The notes: generated from the letters alone by a model not told the origin. DNA of 64,000 nucleotides from Thalassotalea sediminis (GCF_030295915.1 NZ_AP027361.1:1364001-1428000); one strand, 5' to 3'. Positions 1 to 10,055 are shown, counted from the stretch's first letter. Numbers and translations: made by a program.

Positions 1-1
1 T

Positions 2-334
2 TTACTTGATGACTCATACGGATTCACACCGATGCTACCAGATGACGATGATTCGCTCCGTGAGCGCGGTGTTGCGTTAAGTGCGTGGGTGCAAGGGTTT
101 AATCTAGGGTTTGGTTTACAGCAGAAAAGTAATTCAGTGCTATCTGATGACGTAAAAGAAGTCCTTACCGACTTTTCCGAAATTGCTAATTTGTCGGATG
201 ATATCGAAGAAGATGAAGCAACTGAACAGGCGTTTTTTGAGATCTCTGAGTATGTTCGCATGTCTGCCTTACTGTGCTTTACTGAATTAGGCACACCACC
301 TGATCCAAAAGAAACATCAGATACTGTGCATTAG
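2..334 (+). CDS. ygfB: UPF0149 family protein YgfB (5' end outside window)
   Basis: The reading frame is open from base 2, so the gene begins upstream of the window; the internal ATG at 32 is not its start. The visible part contains the family's typical stretch GVALSAWVQGFNLGFGL and an acidic region near its end (DDIEEDEA). YgfB/YecA-type proteins are small and mostly helical; in Pseudomonas a YgfB homologue affects antibiotic-response regulation, but no reaction is known. The stop codon overlaps the pepP start by one base, so the two are translationally coupled. The order ygfB-pepP-ubiH-ubiI is as in E. coli, which supports the name. Confidence 0.82.
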   Translation, partial: LLDDSYGFTPMLPDDDDSLRERGVALSAWVQGFNLGFGLQQKSNSVLSDDVKEVLTDFSEIANLSDDIEEDEATEQAFFEISEYVRMSALLCFTELGTPPDPKETSDTVH

Positions 335-1680
335 TGATGAAACATACCCTTATACCTGTTGAAGAGTTTATTTCTCGCAGAAAAGTTTTTGCTGAACAAC
401 TGCCCGATAATGCCGTCGCCATTATTTTTGCTGGCCAAGAAGTAACCCGTAGTAATGATACCGAATACTTATTCTGTCAGAATAAGTCGTTTTATTATCT
501 AACCGGTTTTAACGAACCTGACGCTGTATTAGTTATTGAAAAAAATACGACACGTATTATTTCCACATTATTTTGTTTACCCAAAGACCCTCTTGCAGAG
601 GTGTGGCATGGTAAACGAATAGGGAGTGACAACGCTAAAACTGAGTATGGCTTCGATTACGCGTATAGTCTGGATGAATTAACGCCAGAAATTGAAGGTA
701 TTATTGCTAATAAGCAAACTTTATGTTTTTGCCAAGGGCAACACTTAGACAATGATGCACGTGTGTTTTCTTGGTTAGAACTTGTAAAAGTTAAATCTCG
801 GCAGGGTATTAGTGCACCTGTTAATTTTATTAATTGTGCGCCACTGATTGATGAAATGCGTTTAATCAAAAGTGATGCAGAGTTACAAATAATGCGCAAA
901 GTTAATGCGATCAGCGGGCGTGCACATCAGCGAGCAATGGAGGCTACTCAAGCGGGTGTCTTTGAATATCAAATTGAAGCGGAACTCCTACATGAATTTG
1001 CGCGTAACGGCGCGCGTTTTGCTGCATATAATTCAATAGTTGCAGGTGGTAACAATGCCAATATTCTTCATTATACGAATAATTGTGATGAGTTACATGA
1101 TGGTGACTTATTGTTGATTGATGCAGGTGGTGAACTGGCAGGTTATGCGGCTGATATTACACGTACTTTTCCAATTAACGGCAAGTTTTCAGCCCCACAA
1201 AAAGCACTTTATCAGCTAGTGCTAGATGCTCAACTTGCGGCGATAGAGGCTATTAAACCTGGCACTAATCTGGCGGCATTAAATGATATTTGCCATAACG
1301 TACTTACCGAGGGTTTAATTGCATTAGGTATATTGAAAGGTGAATTTACGCAATTAATTGAAGACAAAGCCTGTAAGCAGTATTTTATTCACGGATTAGG
1401 ACATTGGTTAGGGCTCGATGTTCATGATGTGGGCGATTATCAAATGGAAAATAAACGTCAAAACCGTACATTTCAACCGGGTATGGTGTTAACTATTGAA
1501 CCAGGCTTATATATCCCAGCAGATGATCACAGCGTTGAACCGCAATGGCGAGGTATTGGTATTCGTATTGAAGATAATATACTGGTTACTGATCAAGGTC
1601 ATGAAAACTTAACAAAAAATGCGCCAAAATCTATTGCAGAAATAGAACGTGTAATGCAAAGCGTTGTTGCATCGAAATAA
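334..1680 (+). CDS. pepP: Xaa-Pro aminopeptidase (aminopeptidase P)
   Basis: Cytosolic M24B metallopeptidase that removes an N-terminal residue preceding proline. The 448 aa match the family length, with an N-terminal creatinase-like domain and a C-terminal pita-bread domain. The five metal ligands are visible: two Asp in LLLIDAGGELAGYAADITR, the His in HGLGHWLGLDVHDVG, and Glu in LTIEPGLYIP and GIRIEDNIL. The start is either GTG at 334 (sharing a base with the ygfB stop) or ATG at 337. It sits in an operon-like run with ubiH and ubiI, as in enterobacteria. Nothing suggests damage. Confidence 0.94.
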   Translation: MMKHTLIPVEEFISRRKVFAEQLPDNAVAIIFAGQEVTRSNDTEYLFCQNKSFYYLTGFNEPDAVLVIEKNTTRIISTLFCLPKDPLAEVWHGKRIGSDNAKTEYGFDYAYSLDELTPEIEGIIANKQTLCFCQGQHLDNDARVFSWLELVKVKSRQGISAPVNFINCAPLIDEMRLIKSDAELQIMRKVNAISGRAHQRAMEATQAGVFEYQIEAELLHEFARNGARFAAYNSIVAGGNNANILHYTNNCDELHDGDLLLIDAGGELAGYAADITRTFPINGKFSAPQKALYQLVLDAQLAAIEAIKPGTNLAALNDICHNVLTEGLIALGILKGEFTQLIEDKACKQYFIHGLGHWLGLDVHDVGDYQMENKRQNRTFQPGMVLTIEPGLYIPADDHSVEPQWRGIGIRIEDNILVTDQGHENLTKNAPKSIAEIERVMQSVVASK

Positions 1681-1731
1681 ACATGGCAGCGCTCTAATTT
1701 AGCGAGCTTTAGTAAAACGACGGATAAAATT

Positions 1732-2961
1732 GTGGTAAACAATAAACAAAAGTTTGATGTAGTAATTGCAGGTGGAGGCCTTTCTGGTTGTTTGTCTGCC
1801 TTAGCGCTTTCCGCACTAAAAACGTCGTCAGGAAAGCCATTGTCTATTGCGATCATTGAAGCAAGTGATGTTAGCCCAAATAAAGCAAACTTAAGTGAAA
1901 CACCACATTTTGATTCGCGTGTTTTAGCATTGTCTCATGGTAGTGCAAACTATTTATCACAGTTAAACGTATGGCCAAAAATAGCGGCACAGGCGGCAGC
2001 TATTGAAACTATTCATATTTCTGATCGGGGACACTATGGTAAGGCGCGTATCTATGCAAATGAACATCACGTTGATGCCTTAGGTTATGTTATAGAAATG
2101 GCAACGCTAGGCGATGCACTTGTTCAAGCGTTAGCGAATAAAACCAACATTTGTTGGTTTTCATCGACATCAGTAAAGGCAATTAATTGGCATCCTACAG
2201 AAGTTTCAATAACTTTAGCGAATGAACACGAGTTGTCAGCATCGCTTTTGTTAGCGTGTGATGGTGGTCAGTCTATATGTCGCAAGTTTGCTGAAATTGA
2301 TGCAAATGTTAAGCAATATAATCAATCAGCGGTAATTGCTAATGTTAGATTTAGCAAGCCACATCAACATGTTGCATATGAGCGTTTTACAGAGCATGGG
2401 CCTATTGCCATGTTGCCATTGGTTGAACAAGCCACCGATAGCCATAAATGTTCATTAGTGTGGACCACGACACCTGACAACGCACAGAACTTGCAAAAAC
2501 TGAGTGAACAAGATTTCGCTCAACAGTTAAATGACGCTTTTGGTTATTGGCTAGGTAATGTTGAATACGTTGGGCAACGTGTAAGTTATCCGCTTAGTTT
2601 GGTAAAAGCGCAAGAACAAGTGTTTCATCGTATGATACTTGTAGGTAATGCCTCTCATACCATTCACCCGATTGCAGGGCAAGGTTTTAATTTGGGCTTA
2701 CGTGATGTGAGTGAGTTGGCAGAAATGATTAAATTACAATTGATGCAAGAAGATGATATTGCCAACTTTTCGCAGTTAACGCGATATGCAAAACAAAGAT
2801 CATACGATCATCAACAAGTGATCAATTTAACTGATTCTCTTGTTACCTTTTTTTCAAATACACACGCACCACTTGTAGTTGGTCGTAATATCGGTGTTAA
2901 AGTGCTTAATTACTGTCAAAGCCTTAAAAACATCTTTGTCAATAAAACCATGGGTTATTAA
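1732..2961 (+). CDS. ubiH: 2-octaprenyl-6-methoxyphenol hydroxylase UbiH
   Basis: FAD-dependent monooxygenase of ubiquinone synthesis. The N-terminus has the dinucleotide-binding motif GGGLSGCLSAL, and the C-terminal half has the second FAD motif of this family, GNASHTIHPIAGQGFNLGLRD. The GN rather than GD at the start of that motif is typical of UbiH and helps separate it from the UbiI paralogue that follows. The 409 aa are normal. The GTG start at 1732 is the only initiation codon placed before the Rossmann motif. It lies 51 bp after pepP and 48 bp before ubiI. Confidence 0.9.
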   Translation: MVNNKQKFDVVIAGGGLSGCLSALALSALKTSSGKPLSIAIIEASDVSPNKANLSETPHFDSRVLALSHGSANYLSQLNVWPKIAAQAAAIETIHISDRGHYGKARIYANEHHVDALGYVIEMATLGDALVQALANKTNICWFSSTSVKAINWHPTEVSITLANEHELSASLLLACDGGQSICRKFAEIDANVKQYNQSAVIANVRFSKPHQHVAYERFTEHGPIAMLPLVEQATDSHKCSLVWTTTPDNAQNLQKLSEQDFAQQLNDAFGYWLGNVEYVGQRVSYPLSLVKAQEQVFHRMILVGNASHTIHPIAGQGFNLGLRDVSELAEMIKLQLMQEDDIANFSQLTRYAKQRSYDHQQVINLTDSLVTFFSNTHAPLVVGRNIGVKVLNYCQSLKNIFVNKTMGY

Positions 2962-3009
2962 TTAAAGCGCTTTCATACATGCAATGTTAGCGGTTATTTT
3001 GGAAATATT

Positions 3010-4227
3010 ATGCAAAAGTTTGACGTGTTAATTGTTGGTGGTGGAATGGTCGGTTTAACAACGGCACTTGCGATAAGGCATCAAACAACTTTATCAGTAG
3101 CTATTGTTGATACTAATCCCATTACAGAAATTTCAGAGCAACATGATGTACGCGTTAGCGCAATTAATGCGGCCAGCAAGCAATTGTTTGTGCGTTTAGG
3201 TGTGTGGGATGAGATTAAAACGCAAAGGCATCAACCATATAATGCGATGCATATTTGGGATAGTGATGGCTTTGGCCATCTTGATTTTAACTTATCTGAT
3301 ATCAACGCACGCGCGCATCAAGGTCAACTTGGCTGGATAATAGAGAACAGCATTATTCGCAATGCACTTTGGCAGCAAGCGCAACGTGATAATGATATTC
3401 ATTTTTTTACCACTGAAAAATTAACGAATATCGCGCAGGGTGAAAGCGAAGTGTTTGCTATGTTTAGCACGCAACCACCCATTACAGCTAAAATCGTGGT
3501 TGGTGCAGACGGCGCAAACTCTTGGGTTCGTGAACAGACCAATATTCCATTAACGTTTCGTGATTATGATCACCATGCCATTGTAGCAACTGTTGAGTGC
3601 CAACAGGGACACCAAAATACAGCATGGCAAGTGTTTTTACCTACGGGGCCCTTAGCTTTTTTGCCTTTAGCGAGTGCCGATAACAATGTATGCTCAATCG
3701 TTTGGTCAACATCACCAGATGAAGCTAAGCGCCTTATTTCATTAGATGACGCCTCTTTTAATCAAGAGATTTGCTCGGCTACTGATGGAAAGTTTGGGCT
3801 GGTGTCTGTAGCAAGTGCTCGTCAGTCATTTCCACTGCGCATGAGGTATGCGCAAGACTTTGTCAAAGAGCGTGTAGTATTAGTAGGAGATGCCGCTCAT
3901 ACTATTCACCCATTGGCAGGACAAGGCGTCAACCTCGGTATACAAGATTCGGCCGCTTTAGCGCAATTATTAGCCGAGAATTCAGAACAGATATATGCAG
4001 CAAAGGTGTTAAATCAATATCAACGTTGGCGTAAAAGTGATGCTACAGATATGATTGCAGCGATGGAAGCGATCAAACAAGCGTTTTCGCCACAACAAGC
4101 ACCCATTAAGTTTGCTCGTGGCATAGGGTTGTCACTAGTGAACAAAATAAAACCTGCAAAAGCGCTTATGATCAAACAAGCACTAGGCATCAAAAACGAT
4201 TTACCCGATTTATTATTACCGCAGTAA
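3010..4227 (+). CDS. ubiI: 2-octaprenylphenol hydroxylase UbiI (VisC)
   Basis: Second FAD-dependent hydroxylase of the ubiquinone pathway, acting at C5 of the ring in E. coli. It shows GGGMVGLTTAL at the N-terminus, a central GADGANSWVR (the DG motif of aromatic hydroxylases), and GDAAHTIHPLAGQGVNLGIQD. At 405 aa it is full length. It is clearly paralogous to the preceding ubiH, and the pair order is conserved in many gammaproteobacteria. The only doubt is the UbiI versus UbiF label, settled here by position. The ATG start has a weak ribosome binding site (GGAAA about 5 bases upstream). Confidence 0.88.
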   Translation: MQKFDVLIVGGGMVGLTTALAIRHQTTLSVAIVDTNPITEISEQHDVRVSAINAASKQLFVRLGVWDEIKTQRHQPYNAMHIWDSDGFGHLDFNLSDINARAHQGQLGWIIENSIIRNALWQQAQRDNDIHFFTTEKLTNIAQGESEVFAMFSTQPPITAKIVVGADGANSWVREQTNIPLTFRDYDHHAIVATVECQQGHQNTAWQVFLPTGPLAFLPLASADNNVCSIVWSTSPDEAKRLISLDDASFNQEICSATDGKFGLVSVASARQSFPLRMRYAQDFVKERVVLVGDAAHTIHPLAGQGVNLGIQDSAALAQLLAENSEQIYAAKVLNQYQRWRKSDATDMIAAMEAIKQAFSPQQAPIKFARGIGLSLVNKIKPAKALMIKQALGIKNDLPDLLLPQ

Positions 4228-4258
4228 ACAACATGTTCTAATATTTAAATCAATAATC

Positions 4259-4780
4259 TTAGCTTAAACTATCGAGTAAAAGTTTAGATGAACTTTGTTT
4301 TATAACGCTTCTAATAAACTCCGGTAAATAGTCGCTTTGTTCAATATAGGCGTCGATATCAAACCTTTCTGATTCTGGAGGTTTAGTAAATTGTACTTCA
4401 CTTGCGTTTGCGATTTTTTCAATGATATGTTCAGGAATCGCCAAACGCGTAGCTAGCATGATTAAATTTGTTGCACGGTTAGCATGTATATCTCTTAAAA
4501 AGAAAATATCGTAAGTAACGCCCGTATCTCGAACCCTTTCGCTATTAATAATATATTCCGCTGCACATATTGCGACAAAGGTAAACTTAGTACGTTTATC
4601 TAAGCTTGCGTTTAATTGAATAACCGCGTTGCCATTTTCATCAAATGCGATACGACATAAGTCAGTAAGCTCATTGTTTATTTTCAGTTTTAGCCCTAGC
4701 GATTGACAAATTTTTTTTAAATTAATCGTGTCACCTTCTGAAGCGCTTTTGATGAGTTGCTGCGGATTAAATAAATTCAA
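4259..4780 (-). CDS. hypothetical protein, possibly a degenerate ImmA/IrrE-like domain
   Basis: A 173-aa reverse-strand gene between ubiI and gcvT, two genes that are close neighbours in related genomes, so it is an insertion into a conserved neighbourhood. I do not recognise it with certainty. Its pattern recalls the ImmA/IrrE (COG2856, peptidase M78) fold. A helix KFTFVAICAAEYIINSER takes the place of the HExxH helix, followed by ANRATNLIMLATRLAIPEHII, like the Ala/Asn-rich LLMP helix of that family. Both metal-binding histidines and the catalytic Glu are missing, so it would not be a protease. No helix-turn-helix or membrane segment is seen. It is convergent with ubiI. Confidence 0.5.
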   Translation of the reverse strand: MNLFNPQQLIKSASEGDTINLKKICQSLGLKLKINNELTDLCRIAFDENGNAVIQLNASLDKRTKFTFVAICAAEYIINSERVRDTGVTYDIFFLRDIHANRATNLIMLATRLAIPEHIIEKIANASEVQFTKPPESERFDIDAYIEQSDYLPEFIRSVIKQSSSKLLLDSLS

Positions 4781-4995
4781 TTTTCTTACTCTAGACGTTT
4801 TATCGCTAAATCATGCATTTATCATAGCAGATTTACATAAAATCACGGTAACTGATTTGTTGTGAATTTTAATCAGTACAATTTACTAGACATAGCATCT
4901 TGTTGAATTAAATTTTTTTAAATAGTTTTATTTCAAATTTAATATTGAATAGGTTGTCAAAGTGGTTTTTTATTTGAAATCTGAGTGTTTACTTG

Positions 4996-5024
4996 TTGAA
5001 TAGCTGTTAAGCGGTCGCTATAAT
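4996..5024 (+). promoter_or_regulatory. sigma-70 promoter of gcvT
   Basis: TTGAAT (4996-5001), a 17-bp spacer and a perfect TATAAT (5019-5024). Transcription would start near 5031, leaving about 74 nt of leader before the chosen gcvT ATG at 5105. The leader is too short for the tandem glycine riboswitch that precedes gcv genes in some relatives, and I see none. The upstream stretch 4790-4990 is very A+T-rich. Confidence 0.7.
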
Positions 5025-5104
5025 TGCGCGCAAATTTTGATAAAACACCTATGCTAGATTTTAAGCATCTTGGTTACACAACAAGCAACAGTTGGAATAG
5101 AAAC

Positions 5105-6196
5105 ATGACCAATAAAACGGTATTACATGCCAAGCACATTGAAGCAGGCGCTAAAATGGTTGATTTTTATGGTTGGGAAATGCCAATCAACTATGGTTCG
5201 CAAATTGAAGAGCATCACGCAGTGCGCAAAGGCGCGGGTATGTTTGATGTTTCTCATATGACAATTGTTGATATTGAAGGCCAAGATGCAAAAGCATACT
5301 TACAGCGATTAGTTATCAATGATGTTGCAAAACTTGAAGAAGCAGGTAAAGCGCTTTATACCGGTATGTGTAACGAAGAAGGTGGTGTTATTGATGACTT
5401 GATCATTTATCATTTTTCATCAACAAACTATCGTTTAGTTGTAAACTCAGCAACACGAGAGAAAGATTTAGCGTGGATGACAAAGCAAGCAAGTGGCTTT
5501 GATATTACTATTACGGAACGTCCTGAATATGGCATGATTGCTGTTCAAGGCCCAGAAGCGAAAGCAAAAGTAGCATCACTTTTAACGGCAGAACAAAATG
5601 CATTGTTAGCCGACATGAAACCATTTTACGGTGTGCAAGTAGGTGAATTATTCATCGCAACTACGGGTTATACAGGTGAAAGTGGTTATGAAATTGTAAT
5701 ACCTGAAGCAGCAACTGCAGATTTTTGGCAGCAACTATTAGTTGCTGGTGTTATTCCTTGCGGTTTAGGTGCTCGTGACACATTACGTTTAGAGGCCGGT
5801 ATGAATCTATACGGTTTAGATATGGATGAGTCTGTATCGCCATTAGCGGCAAATATGGCTTGGACAATTTCATGGGAGCCAGCCGAACGTGAGTTCATTG
5901 GTCGCGATGTTTTAGCTGCGCAACGCGAAGCAGGTGACCAACCTAAACTTGTTGGTTTAGTCATGACAGAAAAAGGTGTTTTACGTACTGGGCTTAAAGT
6001 AATCACTGAAGCGGGTGAAGGTGTTATTACTTCGGGAACATTCTCTCCAACGTTGCAACATTCTATCGCGATGGCACGTGTTCCACGCAGTGTAAAAGTA
6101 GGTGATGAAGTCGAAGTGGAAATGCGTAAAAAGTTGGTTAAAGTTAAGGTGGTTAAGCCTAGCTTTGTTCGCAACGGTAAGAGCCAGTTGGATTAA
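5105..6196 (+). CDS. gcvT: aminomethyltransferase, glycine cleavage T protein
   Basis: The T protein releases ammonia from the aminomethyl-lipoyl arm of GcvH and passes the C1 unit to tetrahydrofolate. An in-frame opening reaches 5024, but that would start inside the -10 box. The ATG at 5105 ([11 protein letters not shown]) is chosen because the family begins just before GARMVDFxGWxMP, seen here as [19 protein letters not shown], and because GGAA lies 7 bases upstream. The 363 aa agree with E. coli GcvT (364). Other conserved parts are [17 protein letters not shown] and [18 protein letters not shown]. gcvH follows after an 81-bp gap holding a short hairpin. Confidence 0.96.
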   Translation: MTNKTVLHAKHIEAGAKMVDFYGWEMPINYGSQIEEHHAVRKGAGMFDVSHMTIVDIEGQDAKAYLQRLVINDVAKLEEAGKALYTGMCNEEGGVIDDLIIYHFSSTNYRLVVNSATREKDLAWMTKQASGFDITITERPEYGMIAVQGPEAKAKVASLLTAEQNALLADMKPFYGVQVGELFIATTGYTGESGYEIVIPEAATADFWQQLLVAGVIPCGLGARDTLRLEAGMNLYGLDMDESVSPLAANMAWTISWEPAEREFIGRDVLAAQREAGDQPKLVGLVMTEKGVLRTGLKVITEAGEGVITSGTFSPTLQHSIAMARVPRSVKVGDEVEVEMRKKLVKVKVVKPSFVRNGKSQLD

Positions 6197-6204
6197 TTTT
6201 TATT

Positions 6205-6234
6205 CTACTCTATAGTCATTATTGAACAGAGTAG
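6205..6234 (+). other. intercistronic hairpin between gcvT and gcvH
   Basis: A perfect 7-bp inverted repeat, CTACTCT and AGAGTAG, separated by 16 bases, lies just after the gcvT stop. There is no T-run, so it is not an intrinsic terminator. A role in mRNA processing or stability is a guess. Confidence 0.3.
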
Positions 6235-6277
6235 TTACACAGATTTATAACAATACAGACATATTAGGAACAAAAAA

Positions 6278-6667
6278 ATGAGCAACATTCCTTCAGAATT
6301 AAAATATGCAACTTCTCATGAGTGGGTACGTAATGAAGGTGACGGCACCGTTACTATTGGTATCACAGAACATGCACAAGAATTATTAGGTGACATGGTA
6401 TTTGTTGAGTTACCAGAAGTTGGTGAAAACGTTGGCACTGGCGATGATGTTGCAGTAGCGGAGTCAGTAAAAGCTGCTTCTGATATTTATGCTCCAGTGT
6501 CTGGTGAAGTTATTGCTGTAAATGAAGAGTTAGAAGACTCTCCTGAGCTTGTTAACTCTGATGCTTTCGGTGACGGTTGGATGTTTAAAATTAAACTTGA
6601 TGATGCAAGTGAATTAGACAGCCTGCTTGATGCAGAAGGTTATGAGAATTCAATCGACGAAGACTAA
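6278..6667 (+). CDS. gcvH: glycine cleavage system H protein
   Basis: Lipoyl carrier protein of the glycine cleavage complex; it shuttles the aminomethyl group between GcvP, GcvT and the L protein (Lpd, not in this window). The 129 aa are the usual length. The lipoylated lysine is K65 in the motif [11 protein letters not shown], and the signature [18 protein letters not shown] is near the N-terminus. AGGAAC upstream is a suitable ribosome binding site. Two hairpins in the following 264-bp gap suggest that some transcripts end here before gcvP. Confidence 0.97.
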   Translation: MSNIPSELKYATSHEWVRNEGDGTVTIGITEHAQELLGDMVFVELPEVGENVGTGDDVAVAESVKAASDIYAPVSGEVIAVNEELEDSPELVNSDAFGDGWMFKIKLDDASELDSLLDAEGYENSIDED

Positions 6668-6795
6668 TATCGTACGTTTGGCATGATTACTTTATTAGCT
6701 TAACGCTTATTAAAGTGCCAACTGCTTTCGACATTAATGTAACGTCGACAATCTTGTTTATGTTACATAGCCCACGCTAGGGTTGCCTTCGAAAA

Positions 6796-6833
6796 AATTG
6801 TTTTGTGGGAACATTAGTCCCATTAAAACAATT
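6796..6833 (+). other. long hairpin in the gcvH-gcvP gap
   Basis: Arms AATTGTTTTGTGGGA and TCCCATTAAAACAATT pair almost completely around a short loop. Few T residues follow at once, so it is a weak terminator candidate on its own. It directly precedes the better terminator at 6842-6881. The remainder of 6668-6931 shows no gene. Confidence 0.45.
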
Positions 6834-6841
6834 ATTTATAT

Positions 6842-6881
6842 AAAGCCTCTGACTACAGATAAAGTCTGGGGCTTTCTTTTT
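6842..6881 (+). terminator. intrinsic terminator between gcvH and gcvP
   Basis: AAAGCCTCTGACT pairs, with G-U pairs, with the downstream AAAGTCTGGGGCTTT, and a T-rich tail (TTTCTTTTTT) follows. It lies about 50 bp upstream of gcvP, so it can attenuate read-through from gcvTH into gcvP. Confidence 0.62.
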
Positions 6882-6931
6882 TAATTACGTTTCTAAACAC
6901 GTAGTAATTAACTTTTAAGTGAAGCCGTTTT

Positions 6932-9835
6932 ATGACTACTCAATCTCAAAACAACATTACGTTAGAAGATCTAGAACAAACACAAGACTTTATTCGTCGT
7001 CACATTGGTCCAGACGAAGCACAAACACAAGCAATGTTAAATGACATTGGTGCGGAATCTGTTGATGCATTAATTGATGAAATTGTGCCTAGCGACATTC
7101 GTTTAGCAGATTTACCAGCTATTGAAGAAAGTAAAACGGAAGTTAAAGCCCTTAGTGATTTAAAAGCAGTTGCAAGTAAAAACAAAGTCAACAAAACCTA
7201 CATTGGTTTAGGTTACTATGGCACGTTAACACCAAACGTTATTTTACGTAATGTGTTAGAAAATCCTGGTTGGTATACCGCTTATACGCCATACCAACCT
7301 GAAATTGCACAAGGTCGTTTGGAGTCATTATTAAACTACCAACAAATGTGTTTAGATTTAACTGGTTTAGATTTAGCATCGGCTTCATTACTCGATGAAG
7401 GTACGGCTGCAGCAGAAGCTATGGCACTTGCTAAACGTGTATCGAAGAACAAAAAATCAAATGTATTCTTTGTTGCTGAAGAAGTTTACCCACAAACCAT
7501 AGACGTGGTTAAACAACGTGCAGAAATGTTTGGTTTCGATATTATCGTTGCGCCAGCAGATAACGTTGTAGAACACGACGTATTTGGTGCTCTATTACAA
7601 TACCCAAGTGCAACCGGTGAAGTGCGTGATATTTCATCATTAATTGCAAGCGTACATGAGAAAAAAGGTATTGTTGCCGTTGCTGCTGATATTATGAGCT
7701 TAGTGCTACTTAAAGCCCCTGGAGAATTGGGCGCAGACGTTGTAATTGGCTCAAGCCAACGTTTCGGTGTACCAATGGGGTACGGTGGACCGCATGCCGC
7801 ATTTTTCACAACCAGTGATAAATACAAACGTTCTATGCCTGGTCGTATTATCGGTGTTTCTAAAGATACACGTGGCAATAATGCATTACGCATGGCAATG
7901 CAAACACGTGAGCAACATATTCGCCGCGAAAAAGCGAATTCAAACATTTGTACTGCACAAGTATTACTTGCCAATATGGCCGCTTTTTATGCGGTATATC
8001 ATGGCCCTAAAGGCTTAAAAACCATTGCAAACCGCATTCATCGTTTTGCTGATATTTTATGCTTAGGAACGGCATCTAAAGGTCTAAAAGCGACTCATGC
8101 AAATTACTTTGATACGTTAACATTTAACTTAGCTAACAAAGAAGAAGTTGTTGCACGTGCACTTTCAGCATGCCTTAACCTACGTACAGATATTGCAGGA
8201 CAAGTAAGCGTTTCAGTTGATGAAACAACAACACGTGAAGATATTGCGGTTCTTTTTGATGTGTTATTAGGCGAAGGTCACGGCTTAGATATTGCGGCAC
8301 TTGATAAACAAATAATTGATTGTGGTCATACATCTATCCCTACTGAATTAGTGCGCGAGTCAGACATTTTAACGCACCCTGTTTTTAACTCGTATCATAG
8401 TGAAACTGAAATGCTTCGCTATATTAAAAAACTAGAAAACAAAGATTTAGCACTAAATCATTCAATGATTTCATTGGGTTCATGCACCATGAAGCTAAAT
8501 GCAACGGCACAAATGATACCTGTATCATGGCCTGAATTTGCTAATATGCATCCATTTGCACCGGTTGATCAGGCGCAAGGCTACGCTGAAATGATCAATG
8601 AGCTTGGTGACTGGTTAGTTGAGTTAACTGGATACGATAACATTTCGATGCAACCAAATTCAGGTGCACAAGGTGAGTATGCGGGTCTTATCGCTATTCA
8701 TAAGTATCACGAAAGTCGAGGTGACGCACACAGAAATATTTGTTTAATTCCATCATCTGCACATGGTACAAACCCAGCGTCAGCACAAATGGTTGGTATG
8801 AAGGTTGTGGTTGTTGACTGTGATAAAAATGGTAATGTTGATATGGCTGATCTGCAAGCGAAAGCTGAAGAAATGCGTGACAACTTATCTTGTATCATGA
8901 TCACATACCCGTCTACACACGGTGTATATGAAACAACTATCCGTGATATTTGTGATATTGTGCATGAAAACGGTGGTCAAGTGTACTTAGACGGTGCAAA
9001 TATGAATGCACAAGTAGGTATTACCTCACCTGGTTTTATCGGCGCTGATGTTTCTCACTTAAACTTACACAAAACATTTGCCATTCCACACGGTGGCGGT
9101 GGTCCAGGTATGGGGCCAATCGGTGTTAAATCGCATCTTGCACCATTTTTACCGGATCATACTTTAGTAACTGTTGATGAATCAACGAAAGGCAATGGTG
9201 CAGTATCAGCAGCGCCTTTTGGTAGCGCAGGTATTTTGTGTATTTCATACCTTTACATAGCAATGCTTGGTAAAAAAGGTGTAACCGATGCGACAAAATA
9301 CGCAATTACCAATGCTAACTACTTAGCTAAGAAGTTAAGCCAGCACTACCCAATTCTTTATACTGGTGCTAATGGTCGCGTAGCTCATGAATGTATTGTT
9401 GATTTACGTCCATTAAAAGAAACGTCTGGTATCACGGAAATGGATGTTGCCAAGCGCTTACAAGATTACGGTTTCCACTCCCCAACAATGTCTTTCCCTG
9501 TAGCGGGTACGCTTATGATCGAGCCAACTGAGTCAGAAGCTAAACCTGAATTAGACCGCTTTATTGAAGCAATGGTCTGTATACGTGATGAAGTACGCAA
9601 GGTTGAACAAGGTGAATGGACGCTTGAAGATAACCCTCTTCACAATGCGCCACACACATTAGCAGACATTACTGACGCGTCATGGGATAGAGCATATACA
9701 ACAGCTGAAGCGGTATTTCCTGTTCCAGCGGCAGCAGCTAACAAATTCTGGCCAACGGTAAATCGTATTGATGATGTTTATGGCGACAGAAATTTAATTT
9801 GTAGTTGCCCAAGTGTGGATACGTATAAAGACTAA
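6932..9835 (+). CDS. gcvP: glycine dehydrogenase (decarboxylating), P protein
   Basis: PLP enzyme that decarboxylates glycine and loads the aminomethyl group on lipoyl-GcvH. At 967 aa it is the single-chain form found in gammaproteobacteria, an N-terminal half related to the PLP half in tandem. The PLP lysine is K714 in [17 protein letters not shown]. The C-terminus ends [18 protein letters not shown], a conserved tail. Its 3' end abuts the Tn7-like element: the target duplication occupies bases 6-10 after the stop codon and the element starts at the next base, leaving the gene intact. This makes the conserved 3' coding end the likely TnsD recognition sequence, by analogy with glmS for Tn7. 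Confidence 0.97.
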   Translation: MTTQSQNNITLEDLEQTQDFIRRHIGPDEAQTQAMLNDIGAESVDALIDEIVPSDIRLADLPAIEESKTEVKALSDLKAVASKNKVNKTYIGLGYYGTLTPNVILRNVLENPGWYTAYTPYQPEIAQGRLESLLNYQQMCLDLTGLDLASASLLDEGTAAAEAMALAKRVSKNKKSNVFFVAEEVYPQTIDVVKQRAEMFGFDIIVAPADNVVEHDVFGALLQYPSATGEVRDISSLIASVHEKKGIVAVAADIMSLVLLKAPGELGADVVIGSSQRFGVPMGYGGPHAAFFTTSDKYKRSMPGRIIGVSKDTRGNNALRMAMQTREQHIRREKANSNICTAQVLLANMAAFYAVYHGPKGLKTIANRIHRFADILCLGTASKGLKATHANYFDTLTFNLANKEEVVARALSACLNLRTDIAGQVSVSVDETTTREDIAVLFDVLLGEGHGLDIAALDKQIIDCGHTSIPTELVRESDILTHPVFNSYHSETEMLRYIKKLENKDLALNHSMISLGSCTMKLNATAQMIPVSWPEFANMHPFAPVDQAQGYAEMINELGDWLVELTGYDNISMQPNSGAQGEYAGLIAIHKYHESRGDAHRNICLIPSSAHGTNPASAQMVGMKVVVVDCDKNGNVDMADLQAKAEEMRDNLSCIMITYPSTHGVYETTIRDICDIVHENGGQVYLDGANMNAQVGITSPGFIGADVSHLNLHKTFAIPHGGGGPGMGPIGVKSHLAPFLPDHTLVTVDESTKGNGAVSAAPFGSAGILCISYLYIAMLGKKGVTDATKYAITNANYLAKKLSQHYPILYTGANGRVAHECIVDLRPLKETSGITEMDVAKRLQDYGFHSPTMSFPVAGTLMIEPTESEAKPELDRFIEAMVCIRDEVRKVEQGEWTLEDNPLHNAPHTLADITDASWDRAYTTAEAVFPVPAAAANKFWPTVNRIDDVYGDRNLICSCPSVDTYKD

Positions 9836-9840
9836 ATGAT

Positions 9841-9845
9841 TTTGT
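9841..9845. repeat. left target-site duplication (TTTGT)
   Basis: TTTGT directly precedes the element end at 9846 and recurs directly after the other end at 52677-52681. A 5-bp duplication is what Tn7-family transposition makes. Confidence 0.85.
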
Positions 9846-9910
9846 TGGCGATCAACAATTAAGTTTGTGAACGCAACAATTAAAAATGTGAATGCAATTA
9901 AGATTGTGAA
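9846..9910 (+). repeat. R-type transposon end with three TnsB-site-like repeats
   Basis: Terminus TGGCGATCA, then ACAATTAAGTTTGTGAA (9855-9871), ACAATTAAAAATGTGAA (9876-9892) and GCAATTAAGATTGTGAA (9894-9910). The consensus RCAATTAARWWTGTGAA is shared with the three inverted copies at the other end. Close packing next to the target gene is the Tn7R layout. TnsB binding is inference from position and number. Confidence 0.85.
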
Positions 9911-9924
9911 CGCATGATTAAGAA

Positions 9925-9953
9925 AAGGCGAACCAGAGATGGTTCGCTTTTTT
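9925..9953 (+). terminator. inward-facing intrinsic terminator inside the R-type end
   Basis: GCGAACC (9928-9934) pairs with GGTTCGC (9941-9947), followed by six T. It would stop transcripts leaving gcvP before they enter the element. Confidence 0.8.
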
Positions 9954-10027
9954 GATAGCTATTAAATGGGTACATATCTTAATATCAAAGAAAATAAAAT
10001 AATAAGTAAAAAATTATAAAAATAATA

Positions 10028-10055
10028 TTGAAATTATTATAGTCTGTCATATACT
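10028..10055 (+). promoter_or_regulatory. promoter for the first cargo genes
   Basis: TTGAAA (10028-10033), a 16-bp spacer and TATACT (10050-10055), in an A+T-rich stretch. The next gene starts at ATG 10088 with GGAGGA at 10075-10080. Confidence 0.6.

Noticed and set aside
4800..5104. A glycine riboswitch before gcvT
   Set aside because: The promoter at 4996-5024 leaves only about 74 nt of leader, and I see no tandem aptamer-like structure.
7746..8018. Open frames inside gcvP on either strand
   Set aside because: They lie wholly within a well-conserved gene in other frames and have no supporting motifs.
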